Source of the DNA: Apiospora phragmitis
Taxonomy: Eukaryota; Ascomycota; Sordariomycetes; Amphisphaeriales; Apiosporaceae
Assembly: GCA_038363925.1 (NCBI GenBank)
Contig: JAQQWL010000008.1
Span: forward strand, 744,001-808,000
Length of the DNA: 64,000 nt
Direction: 5' to 3'
The notes below the pieces were generated by a model that had not been told where the DNA came from, ran no database searches, and saw only the letters and a list, made by a program, of their open reading frames with translations. Both the position numbers and the translations under genes were made by a program. This document shows, in pieces, positions 1 to 9,391 of this stretch; within the stretch, counting starts at the first letter, position 1, and each line of letters starts with the position of its first letter.

Positions 1-159
1 CATACGTTGGTTTGGCTTACGAAAGAGCGACGGCCCTGGCTTAGCGGTAGATTCGCCAGCGTCAATTGGGATATGGAGCAGCTCGAAGGTAAAAAGGACG
101 ATATTGTGAAGAGCGACTTACTGAAGTTTCGAATGACCCATGACGTTTCCTTGGAGTAA
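1..159 (+). CDS. Short-chain dehydrogenase/reductase, C-terminal fragment
   Basis: An open frame runs from the first base of the window and ends at a TAA at 157-159, giving the last 52 residues of a protein whose start lies outside. The segment contains PWLSGRFASVNWDMEQL followed by KKDDIVKSDLLKFRM. That is the usual C-terminal pattern of fungal NAD(P)-dependent SDR enzymes: a Leu/Ser-Gly-Arg-Phe turn, a Trp-Asp pair, then KKDxIV..D.LKxR. The Rossmann core and the YxxxK catalytic motif are upstream of the window, so substrate and pathway cannot be stated. The call rests on the resemblance of this tail alone. Confidence 0.6.
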   Translation, partial: HTLVWLTKERRPWLSGRFASVNWDMEQLEGKKDDIVKSDLLKFRMTHDVSLE

Positions 160-549
160 AGAAGGGAGGGCGCCGTCGTTAACAGGCTTAATTTCGATAC
201 GTTGGCGCGAGCTCGAAGAAATCGCTCACACATGTACCTATGTTCGAAGAATACCTCGCCGCAAGAATGTCCGCAGCTAGTGCCAATACCAGCTTTGATG
301 TCCGCTTTAATGCCCGGGAACACAGCAAGGCCTTGTAAGAGGCGATGGATGGTGACTAAGGCGCCAAGATGGGGTAATGAGATCCCCGCAGGTCTCCACG
401 CTTCGGAGTTCTGGAAATAGCCGAGTATGCAGAGCGGTCATTGTATATATTCCTAGCCACCTGCAGCCTTGAGGCAGCTCTCCGAAGTACAAGGTCTTTA
501 TTTACAACCATTGAGCTCTTGCACTACGTGACGCTAAAACATTCACAAA
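160..549. other. Intergenic, SDR to alpha/beta hydrolase
   Basis: No convincing coding sequence. The short open frames here lack codon bias or motifs. The stretch should hold the terminator of the SDR gene and the promoter of the hydrolase that starts at 550. I see no clear TATA box. Confidence 0.5.
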
Positions 550-1539
550 ATGGAACAACTCCCAGCTTTAGGGCGAGCGATCTATCAAGTCGTGGGCCCT
601 ACGGTACAGGCTTACGCCCCGTTGCTTCTAGCGCGCGAGTCGGAGATCCGATCCACTCGGCGCGAAGAGTACAGCTTCGGCCCGCACGAGCGGCAGACGC
701 TTGACGTGTATTACCCCTCGGAGGAGACTATCGCCCAGCAGAAGGGCCGCCCCCAGAAGGTCTTGGTGTTCGTGCACGGCGGCGGCTTCGTCTTCAACTC
801 GAAGCGCAACGAGGAGCACAGCGGCGGGCTGACCTACGGCAACGTGGCACACTTCTTCGCCGCCCGCTTCGGCTACACGGCCGTCGTCACCAACTACCGC
901 CGCTTCGACCACGGCGCGGTCTACCCCTCGGGCGGCGAGGACGTCGCGGCCGTCTTGCGCTGGATCGCCGAGGAGCTGCCGTCGCGGCACGCCGGCTACG
1001 AGGCCGGGACCGACATCTTCCTGCTGGGCAACTCGGCCGGCGGCGTGCACGCGGCGACGTACGCGCTGGATCCCGCGCTCGCGGGGGCGCGCGACCTGTT
1101 CACGATCGATGCTGGGGCCCGGCGCGGGGACAGGACCGGGGCGCTCCTGCGGGGCATAGTGTTCCTCGGCATGCCGGCCCACTTCAAGAACATGCCGGCC
1201 GGGCCCATGCAGGAGCCGCTCGGTGCGTACTACGGGGACGACCACTACGCGAGGTCGCCTATCGGGCTGGTGGAGGCGGCCAAGGGGCGCGGCGACGCGC
1301 GGCCGCCCACGAGGGGGACGCCGTACTTGGCGCTCACGAGCGAGCTGGATCCGGACGATATCTTGCAGCCGAACCAGGACTTCGCGGAGGTGTGGCCGTG
1401 GAAGGATCTGCTGAAGGTCGAGTCGATCCCCGGCCATAACCACATCAGCCCGCCTCTGGGTCTCGCGACGGGTGTTGAGAAGGAGGAGGAGTGGGGTGTC
1501 AAACTTGCTGTGTGGTGCGAAGCGTGTGTCAAGGAATAA
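550..1539 (+). CDS. Alpha/beta hydrolase (HSL/esterase-lipase type)
   Basis: Single exon, 329 aa, intact. The chain has the hallmarks of the hormone-sensitive-lipase-like esterase branch of alpha/beta hydrolases: an oxyanion-hole HGGGF at residues 76-80, the nucleophile elbow GNSAGG with Ser162, a probable acid Asp267 in SELDPDD, and a catalytic His at 296 or 298 in GHNHIS. There is no signal peptide or membrane segment, so it is probably cytosolic. The family hydrolyses short acyl esters or related bonds; the natural substrate cannot be read from sequence. The start codon follows an ACAAA context and the next Met is far inside the core. The open frame on the opposite strand (628-1587) is a GC-rich shadow. 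Confidence 0.88.
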   Translation: MEQLPALGRAIYQVVGPTVQAYAPLLLARESEIRSTRREEYSFGPHERQTLDVYYPSEETIAQQKGRPQKVLVFVHGGGFVFNSKRNEEHSGGLTYGNVAHFFAARFGYTAVVTNYRRFDHGAVYPSGGEDVAAVLRWIAEELPSRHAGYEAGTDIFLLGNSAGGVHAATYALDPALAGARDLFTIDAGARRGDRTGALLRGIVFLGMPAHFKNMPAGPMQEPLGAYYGDDHYARSPIGLVEAAKGRGDARPPTRGTPYLALTSELDPDDILQPNQDFAEVWPWKDLLKVESIPGHNHISPPLGLATGVEKEEEWGVKLAVWCEACVKE

Positions 1540-1928
1540 GAGGCATGCATCTATGCTCCTCGCGTAAAGTGCATACCTAGATAGCAAATTTTTATACTAT
1601 CTTTATACGGGTTCATTGGGGAAAGGGGGCATTGAAATGGAACTCAGGGGGTGGTCCCGCGACCTACTCAGATAACCCGACTTTCATCTAGCGTAAATCG
1701 GATCGAGTTCCGGTCAATTCAGACGCGGGGCGGGAATGCCTTGAAAGCACTCCTTCCAGGCGTGAGAAGCGGGGTTTTAGGTGGCTTCGGGATTTAGTAA
1801 TCCAATTGATACCTGACTACCATCTCATTCGCCAACATGGACTTTTCACAAAGCGATCCCAGAACAATGTTAAATAAATAGAGGGCGCTCACGTCTAATC
1901 ACTTACAGTTGCCACAGTACCTACTTTA
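1540..1928. other. Intergenic, hydrolase to receiver gene
   Basis: Nothing coding is evident. In particular, there is no histidine-kinase HATPase or HisKA sequence in front of the receiver domain that starts at 1929, so the receiver is not the visible tail of a hybrid kinase. Confidence 0.5.
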
Positions 1929-2685
1929 ATGTCTGCTACCCAAGCAAGCGGTTCCCTTCAGGGGACAACAACACTGTCAACTGGTGGAGTACGATTCCTA
2001 GTGGTCGAAGACAACAGAGTAAACCAAAGAGTAGGTCTATCCTATACTTGTCTTCCTTACCGAACGACCTAACCGACTAATGCGTCGTTTCTAGCTTGCC
2101 TTCAAGATTTTCGAGCAAAAAGCCCATAGGACGCCCACCATACTTGAGAACGGGCTTCTAGCGGTTTTAACATACAAGGCAGATCCTGCGGCTTTCCGGT
2201 GCATATTGATGGGTACGTTAGAGTCTCCTCATGCCCGCTAGTAGTACTATAATAAGCATCGAGCGTTGATAGAGGCTACCTATCTAGACTTGGCCATGCC
2301 TGTGATGGACGGCCTGAAAGCGACAAGGGAGATCCGGGCGTTCGAGACTAGTCACCAACTGCGGCCATGCGTCATTATCGCCATGCTGCCTCATACGACC
2401 CCCGAGCACGAAAAGAGTCTTCTCGAAATTGGCTTTGACGCCATTCTATCTAAACCGCCACAGCTCCGTTCTCTCCTGACGTTGCTGTTCGGCGATGAGA
2501 AGCACAACATCCTGCACCAACGAGGTAGCCTCACCGAAGAGGAGGCGCAATCGCTGTCGCTGAGCCCACGACCACCTTATTTGGAACCGGCCCAGCGTTC
2601 GTCTTTGACACGAAGGAGACAGGCGCGAATGCAACAATTGCGAACTTGGAGTGATTGCCTAGGATGCAACAAGGAAGTTGGTTAA
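1929..2685 (+). CDS. Orphan response-regulator receiver-domain protein
   Basis: Proposed join 1929-2030, 2095-2212, 2288-2685, giving 205 aa. Exon 1 carries the acidic pocket VVEDNRVNQR. The second splice rebuilds the phospho-acceptor: exon 2 ends ILM plus one base, and exon 3 completes Asp followed by LAMPVMDG, so the usual LMDxxMPVMDG motif appears only after removal of intron 2213-2287. A Lys in LSKPP near the end matches the conserved receiver Lys. The normal Thr/Ser switch position reads Leu (IIAMLPH). The domain resembles the C-terminal receiver of fungal hybrid histidine kinases, but no kinase module is present. The tail after the receiver is Arg/Ser-rich and unrecognised. It is either a free-standing receiver or a relic of a hybrid kinase. 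Confidence 0.65.
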
Positions 2686-3114
2686 CCGCACGGGTATCTG
2701 AGACACATAGATCTCCTGCATTGTACGTTTATTCCCACACAATCACATACTACTGCTACAGACACATATAATACAATCTATATATTCCAAAAACACGTTG
2801 TTTTTTGTCCAATGCTTCCTATGGCCTAGCATTCCGTGTTCCCATTGTCCCCAACTGCCACAGTAGCAACATGAATGCATACGGAACTCAACAATGCGAT
2901 GAGAAACCGAACACAAAGGAAATATTCACCACAATGAGGCTCGAGGTTCAAAGAGCCATGCCCTCTCACTCGGATCAGTGGATTGCACATATCATAGCTC
3001 CCTCTATGTAGACTCCTAGTTGGCATCGAATAATCCTACAATTGAAAGAGGCATATACCTGGATCTGCTGCCCCTTTTGCATCACGGATTCCCAGCATCA
3101 TTCAGAACTTGGCT
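2686..3114. other. Intergenic, AT-richer
   Basis: An AT-rich stretch near 2700-2800 is probably the 3' region of the receiver gene. The rest should be the promoter and leader of the kinase-like gene starting at 3115. Short open frames here show no motifs. Confidence 0.45.
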
Positions 3115-5045
3115 ATGGCTGCCCCTGGGCCAGCCCTGCCACCGGGAGGGGTTCTCCCACCACCAGGTAAGTGAGGAATCCGAGCCTGATAGATTCTTGA
3201 CACCACTTTGCTTCCGCGATTACTTACGACCAACACACTCTAGTTCTCAGGGATCTCTTTCCCGTAAAGGCTGGAGCTTATGATAAAAACGAAGCCAAGT
3301 TTCTACTAGCACGCGCTGCTCTGAAGAAGCTTAGGTCAAGGTTCGACAATGAAAGCTTCGAATATGAAAGGACCCTAGGATACGGAGGGTTCGGAATAGC
3401 CGCCAAATACTCACAGAAGAACACCGCCGGGCAACACATGAGGCATGTAGTCGTCAAGGCTCCTGTCAAGGCTGACCATGCAGGTACTCATCGATCGCTC
3501 CAACGCGAACACGCATGGTACGAAGTAAGTAGGCTTTCGGCGGCGGAGCAGAAGTCCGTTTGCTAACAGGAAAATGTACCGACAGTTTATGAGGGGGATG
3601 GAGCATGTACCGTACCTCGTCGATCCTTTACCCCTATACAGGCTCCCGACACCAGACAGCGACCAGCCAGCTGAGCGCCTTGATGACTATAAATTCCCAG
3701 GTTCCGATGAATCCTTCCTCCTCACCGAGTTTCTGGAGCATGGGGAGCTTTGCAACTTGATCGAACGACTCAACGAGGCCGCATTGGCTCAGCCGGGCAA
3801 TGACATGTATCCCAAGCTGACTTTTATTCCGAACCGGCTCCTCTGGAGGTTGTTTCTCTGCCGTAGGTTATGCTTCTAAGCAGCGCAGTCCCCAGAGAGG
3901 TGGTTATAGTCGCACAACTGACGATCTTTTCCCTAGTGGTTCGACAGTGTCTTGCCATGGGTTTCCCATATGCCGCAGCTGCATGGCGCACGTATACCAA
4001 ACAGGAAGATCCCGAGGTAACGGAAGAGGAACTTGATGATATGCTGGTGAAGGAACCTTACAGCGAAGAGTTCGTTTATGACGAGGAAATAGCGAACGTT
4101 GTGCATTTCAACGTAGATATTTACAATGGTAAGTTCCCATACCCACACACCTCACGTACCTCACGCACGCGCGTATGTCCAGCTTTGGGCCAAAGTACGT
4201 TAACAGCGCTACAGTCTTCCTCGGTCAAAGTAACAATCCCGAGGACAAGGAACATGAATTCTTCAGAGCAGTGGTACGATCTCTTCTTCTTGCATGCTAG
4301 CAAATCTACACGCATGGCCATACTGACGGAGAGAGGATACAGCTAGGAGATTGGGGGTTGTGCGAACATCTCAACCAGGAATGACTAGAAAACAGTAAGG
4401 GACCTAGTCCATATTGGCATAAGGTACTTATCTAACAGCCTAATAGACTCAAGCATTTTTGAGAGTCGCGGTAAACACCGCTGGATGGCACCGGAGCAGT
4501 TTTGGGTATGTACCCTGACCAGGACACATGGACCTACAAGACGAACTTGTAAGTGATGCCACCCTTGCTTGTAGGCGGTGCCCTAACTACTTGCAACAGA
4601 TGGGGCATTGGAATGATCATGTGTTCCCCTCATGACAAAGGCCACGTTCGTCTCTGATCACGATCAAAAGTTTTGCAGGGATGCCATTTTCACGTACCCT
4701 TCTGGCAAGAAGGTGGTGGTCCCGGAAACATATGCCTACTTCCTCGAGAACGAGGATCTTGTTCTCCCCGGCCCGTACGGGCGATATGACGTGGAACTTC
4801 GCTATACCGTCGCGACGCTCATGGCGCGGTCGTTGGACGTCCGGGGCACGCTGGATCTCCTCTACCTCAACGTGACGGCGCAAATCGAGGACGGCAACCA
4901 GAAGGCGGAAGAAGGGAAGCTCCCGGACTGGGAGAGGGACGCCGGCCTGCACGAGTTCATTAACGACCACCTCAAGAACGCACCGGAAAAGGAGTTCGCG
5001 GCTGGGAAAGGTCTGGAAGAGCCGACGCCGCCGCCGCCCCCGTAG
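3115..5045 (+). pseudogene. Protein-kinase-like gene K1, catalytically altered and frame-disrupted
   Basis: Exons can be traced as 3115-3166, 3244-3524, 3586-3862, 3937-4128, 4215-4270 and 4343 onward. They encode a kinase fold: a glycine loop LGYGGFGIAAKY, VVVK for the ATP-binding Lys, hinge TEFLEHGEL, then WRLFLC. The catalytic loop reads HFNVDIYN, so the HRD/HFD Asp is Asn. The DFG equivalent is GDWG. Soon after it an in-frame TGA occurs at 4382-4384, where the sister gene has TGG. The activation-segment end RWMAPEQF is still recognisable downstream (about 4450-4500), but continuing needs frame changes near 4505 and in a C-run near 4627. The C-lobe then continues to 5045. Two of these frame changes could be assembly errors, but the Asn and the TGA are substitutions. 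Likely a pseudokinase or a pseudogene; sister of K2 and K3. Confidence 0.6.
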
Positions 5046-5317
5046 ATCCTCAGGAAGCCGCGAACCGGGGAGCCGCGGCCGGCATACAGTTTGGGGATAT
5101 CAATTAGTTGATGTCTGCGTTGATGGGGCCGGAAATGGTATGGGCATCTTGATTTATCAAAAACTGAAGATGCTCTTAGTGAGCGAGATACCAAGAGGCT
5201 CGCGGCTGTTGTATATATCTAATTCCGATAGAACATTCAATAAGAATACCAGTTTGAAGTATATCATCTGAATTGAACCTATCATCCATCTTATCCTAGC
5301 CCCGAGCCCTTGTACTA

Positions 5318-6293
5318 TTACTGGTGTTGCCAGAGTCGCCATCCCAAATATACACTGCTACCAGTGGTTACTACTATGCCAACCCAAGTTAACACCAGCT
5401 TGGTAAGTATCGACCTTGCTTGCCTATCGAATGCTGCCTTCTCGTTGACGCGTGGAAAGTCCTCATCCGGCACCGGCTTATGCAGAAATTGTGCCAACGG
5501 CGGCCAGCCATCTTTGACCTCCATAACTAGGAGCTGCTCTTTTGGTACGGACTTGATGATATCATTCTGGTACAAGTCAAGAATGACTTCAATTCAAAAC
5601 ATAAAAGCATCAGCATAAAACACAACTCAGAAGGAATAGATCCCTCTTTAGGTCAGGGGTTCCTCGGAGGTTTCTATGAAGAGATATCCCACTCACACGA
5701 ACCATATCGGCCAGGCTCGCGCCCATTCGCCACCAAAAGCTCGTCAACGGAGCGCTCGAACCCGGTGAGGATGCCGGGGATCCAGCGGACGGACGGCCGC
5801 GTGTTGAGCACGACGCGCACGTCCGGGAACAGCGCCACCAGCTCCGGCACGAACCAGATGCCCGGGATGTCGACCAGGCCCGCGTACCCGCGCACCGCAT
5901 CGCGCACCAGCTTCCGCGTGCGCTCGGGGTCGTGCTGCACGAACTTGGCGTCGCAGGCTAGCGCCCAGAGTTTCGTGCGCCCTGTGAGAGTTCCCCCCAA
6001 GGTTCAAGTCAGTGAAACGAACTTTTATCTTTTAACGAATGCAGTAGTTTTCTCGATACACGAGTAGCACTCCTTTTCCATGTGACTGCGATAAAGGGGT
6101 AGGGGTTATTGGACAGGGTGAGCCTACTGTCATCGCCGCTCAGCCAGATCTGCGTCCCGCCGTGGTAGATGGGCCCGTCCACCAGCTTCTCCAGCGCAAG
6201 CTGCATCGAAGACGTGCCCGTTCGCGAGTAGCCGGCGCCTATCACCTCGAGGGACGACCTCGATGGGTCGGGCTTGGACAAAGAGCCGCCCAT
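5318..6293 (-). CDS. Sulfotransferase-like P-loop protein with C-terminal membrane anchor
   Basis: Complement of join 5318-5586, 5697-5981, 6128-6293; 720 nt, 239 aa, no frame disruption. Residues about 17-35 read GAGYSRTGTSSMQLALEKL, the PAPS/P-loop motif of the fungal sulfotransferase family that databases often label 'NAD-dependent epimerase/dehydratase'. The central part has KFVQHDPERTRKLV and FPDVRVVLNTRPSVRW, and the third exon has VPKEQLLVMEVKDGW, all in the family order. The chain ends in a hydrophobic helix (LTKLVLTWVGIVVTTGSSVY) with a short polar tail, suggesting a tail-anchored enzyme. Substrate unknown. It lies antisense between K1 and K2, so it interrupts the tandem kinase array. 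Confidence 0.72.
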
Positions 6294-6884
6294 GATAAAT
6301 CAACCGATTTCAAAGCGGCGTTGGTCAGATGCGTGAATCAGCGAGGCTGTACGTGCATACGAAGTAAGATATAGTAAGCAGCTCGACAACTCCCCCACCC
6401 AGCTGCGGTGGATCACGACTTTTTGGTATTGTCAGGGTTGGCATACCCCCGCTTTGATTATCCTACATGGTGTACGGCACAGGAGGTGGAAATCAATGAG
6501 CCGGCTTGTTTTCAACACCACAAATGGGTGCGTATCAATATGAATCTGGCATCTACGGAAAGGTAATACGAATTCCCATGTAATTCTACTGTAGTCAGTT
6601 TTTGGAGAATCCGTCCAGATATGCGAGTTAAGCAATTATGTCTCCTCTCCCTTTCTTTCTTTGTCTGCCCGCAAGCGGACTGTCTCTCCTATTTGTTCCT
6701 TCCCGACAATACTACTATTTCAGGATGGGCTTTGCCACGCGGCTAGGCCTTGGTGGATGGAACGTCAGGGCAAGCAGGACAGTCGTTTTGCATCAACTGA
6801 TGTAGTAGAAAGTGGTACAACGAAGTTCAAGCTGTCAAAAGCGACCGCCAAAGACTGGCAATAACCTCCCACCATTTACTCAGT
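6294..6884. other. Divergent intergenic region, sulfotransferase / kinase K2
   Basis: No gene recognised. It includes pyrimidine-rich CTTT stretches near 6645-6665 and the shared upstream region of two divergent genes. A 13-base string (gtacggcacagga) at about 6472-6484 also occurs in the inverted-repeat element at 61 kb, but the surrounding similarity is weak. Confidence 0.4.
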
Positions 6885-8911
6885 ATGAATTGTAAGTCCA
6901 CCCAAACGAGGCGAGCCTTTTCTTTCTTTATTTTTTCGGTGGGCTGACCAAAGATTCTCCAGTCCTTACCCTCCGTGGGACGCCTTATTCACGGCCAGCG
7001 CAGGGCAATCCGTTCGTCCGCGCAAGAGAGTTGTTCGGTACGATCAGGGCTGAGGAATGCCGGCAGTATTTCAGTGCGTTTGGTCAGTTCACATACCAGG
7101 AAGTGCTCGGCGTGGGAGGATTTGGGGTCGTGGTGAAGTATGCGCAGACCGACGCCCAAGGGCGCCATCTCCGGTATTTCGTCGTCAAGGTGCCCAGGAG
7201 AACCGATTCCAAGGATGGTGGGGAAAACGCGGCAAACTTCCAGAAAGAATTCATCTGTAACGTGGTATGCAGAAGAATCGAGTTTGTTTCATTTAGATAA
7301 GTTGACGACACAGGCTGACGAACGCTCGACAGAGGTTGATGGGCTTGAAACATATCCCGCAGATGCTATGGTTGGACCAATACCCAGTTGGAAATCGGCT
7401 GGGAGACGGCCCCTGGCCCCGAGGTTTGAAGGATTCCAGTGGTATATGATATTCGAATACCTGCCATATGGGGACATGCTGGAGCTCTATATAAGCAGAA
7501 TGAGCGGGAGAAATTGAACCCTTTGATCTCGGCTCAAATCCCGGCAAGGCTTATGTGGAGGATATTCCTATGCCGTGAGTACGCTGAGCCAGAAAGAGAT
7601 GGGCTACTTCTCTTTACACTACTACACAGCTAGCCACGGGATGCTTACTTCTCTCCAGTCATACGAGCGTGTATTGGAATTGCATGGCCACGACTCACGG
7701 CGGACGAAGCGACGGAGATGGCAATAATACCAGGACAACTGCGGCCGATCCCTGAGACCATCAAAGAGATAAGGCCGATTGCTCCTGTCAGCATAGTACA
7801 TTTCGATATCGATCCGAGCAACGTTCTCCTCGGGGATTTTCACGACGATGCGCCCGAGCATGCAATTCAGCCCGTCTTCAAAGTAAGTGCGGATCAAGAA
7901 AGCAGGGGGGATAAGGGACAATATTGACTGGCCATCACTCGTCTAGTTAGCCGACTTTGGTCTGACCAGGGAATTACCCAACAGACTACAGTGGACCAGT
8001 AGGTCGCTATCACATTTCAATGTTGCCCATGGTTATGCGTGTCTTAACATCGATACCTAGTTTAATCTGTTTGCAAGGGGTTGGGGAAATGGTTATCGTC
8101 CACCGGTCAGTTAACCACATTCACTAAACGCCCCAACTCGTGTACCTCTTTGGATAACAGAACTGACTTCAAGGTGCTCATTGAAGGAACAAGTACTGGG
8201 CATGGCGTTGGGGAAACTGGGCCATTTCACCCCGGATTCAACACCTACGGCCCCCATACAAATGTCTATGGGGTGGGAACTGTAAGTCTATTACAGGTCG
8301 TGTTTAGGCATCCGAATATATATATATATATATATATTGCTTCAGGAAGAGTACAGTGCTGATGTTGGCCTAGACTATGTTCTCTCTCATTACTAAATCA
8401 AGGCCTCCTCGCATCCCCTCTTTTCGTCACAGGATTGCATTCTTCAAGGCCAAAATGCCAGCACATACGGCTGGCTCCTAGTCCAGAATGATGCAGGCCC
8501 CCCAGCCGGCGCCGAGGCCTTGTATCGAAAATACCCCGGGCGCTCCGAGAACTCGTGGCCCGCTGTATGGCCTCCGACCGCCTGCTGCGCCCGGTCCTGG
8601 GCTACCTCCTCCCGGCGATCCAGCACTACATCGCCGAGGGCGACGCGCTCGAGGCGCAGGGGCGGAGCCCGCAGGGCGAGAACAACGCGGACATCGAGCG
8701 GTTCTGCCTCGACTACATCGTCGGGACCCCCTCCTTGACGTCCGCCTCGACCAGGCAGACCACGGACGACGAGGAAGCCGGGGAGGCGCGCGACGGCTTG
8801 GGAGGCTTGGGGCTCGCCGGGCAGGGCAACATGGGCATTGACAACAATCCTGATATGGCTTTCTGGAACGCTGGTCAAGAAGAGGAGATAAATCTGGATT
8901 ATTTGAATTAG
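6885..8911 (+). pseudogene. Protein-kinase-like gene K2, frame-disrupted
   Basis: The start ATGAAT is split by an intron (donor 6892, acceptor ending 6962). The N-lobe has LGVGGFGVVVKY and YFVVKV, the hinge IFEYLPYGDMLELY, then WRIFLC. The catalytic loop HFDIDPSNVLLGDF (about 7800-7840) keeps the Asp, and ADFGL is intact (about 7950-7965). The position of the usual APE is poorly conserved. The C-lobe resumes as LRELVARCMASDRLL and ends at 8911 with an acidic tail. At least three frame changes are needed (about 7437, 7488 in a TATATA tract, and 8530). Because conserved genes in this window show the same kind of indel, I cannot separate true decay from assembly error. If the indels are artefacts it may be an active kinase of this HFD-type fungal family. 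Confidence 0.5.
8316..8338. repeat. (AT)n microsatellite in a K2 intron
   Basis: An uninterrupted run of alternating AT of about 23 bases lies inside a predicted intron of the kinase-like gene K2. Confidence 0.9.
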
Positions 8912-9391
8912 ACCGGAAACCCTAGATCTCAACGCAATTCATAGTGAAGATAGACTTATCTATGAGAAATGTCTCACGGTCCTCTAGTATTTACCTTTCT
9001 CACTCAAGCAGATGGCCGTAATAGTGACTATTGTCCTTTTGTTGAAGCCCCTAGGTTAGATGGTTTTCTACTATTACTTAAGATTGTGCACTGGAAAGGG
9101 ACGACGAGCCTAGGCCGAGCAAGCTAGGCAAGATCGGCTCTTTGAGAGGACATTGTCTGTGTACTTGGCAGTTTAGAAAAACAAGGTTGAAAGACCGAAA
9201 ACGGCAGTCAAAGGCATTCAATTCTCAGCCCAACAAAGAAAGGGGTTTGTTGATAGCACAGGTACTCCATGTTCCGCGACTCATCGCAACTACTCGAGAA
9301 CCTCAAGACTGCATACGCATTGGCGTATGATAGCTTGAATGACTTCTAACACACAGTCCATGTAATTTCTAAACGTACTGCACCAACAAAG
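8912..9391. other. Intergenic between kinase-like genes K2 and K3
   Basis: No gene is evident. It should contain the terminator of K2 and the promoter of K3. Confidence 0.5.

Noticed and set aside
628..1587. 319-codon minus-strand frame over the alpha/beta hydrolase
   Set aside because: Arg/Ala-rich composition typical of the antisense of a GC-rich gene; no motif; the plus strand has a full catalytic triad.
6472..6484. Second copy of the 61-kb inverted-repeat element
   Set aside because: Only a 13-base string and vague flanking similarity; no matching right end found nearby.
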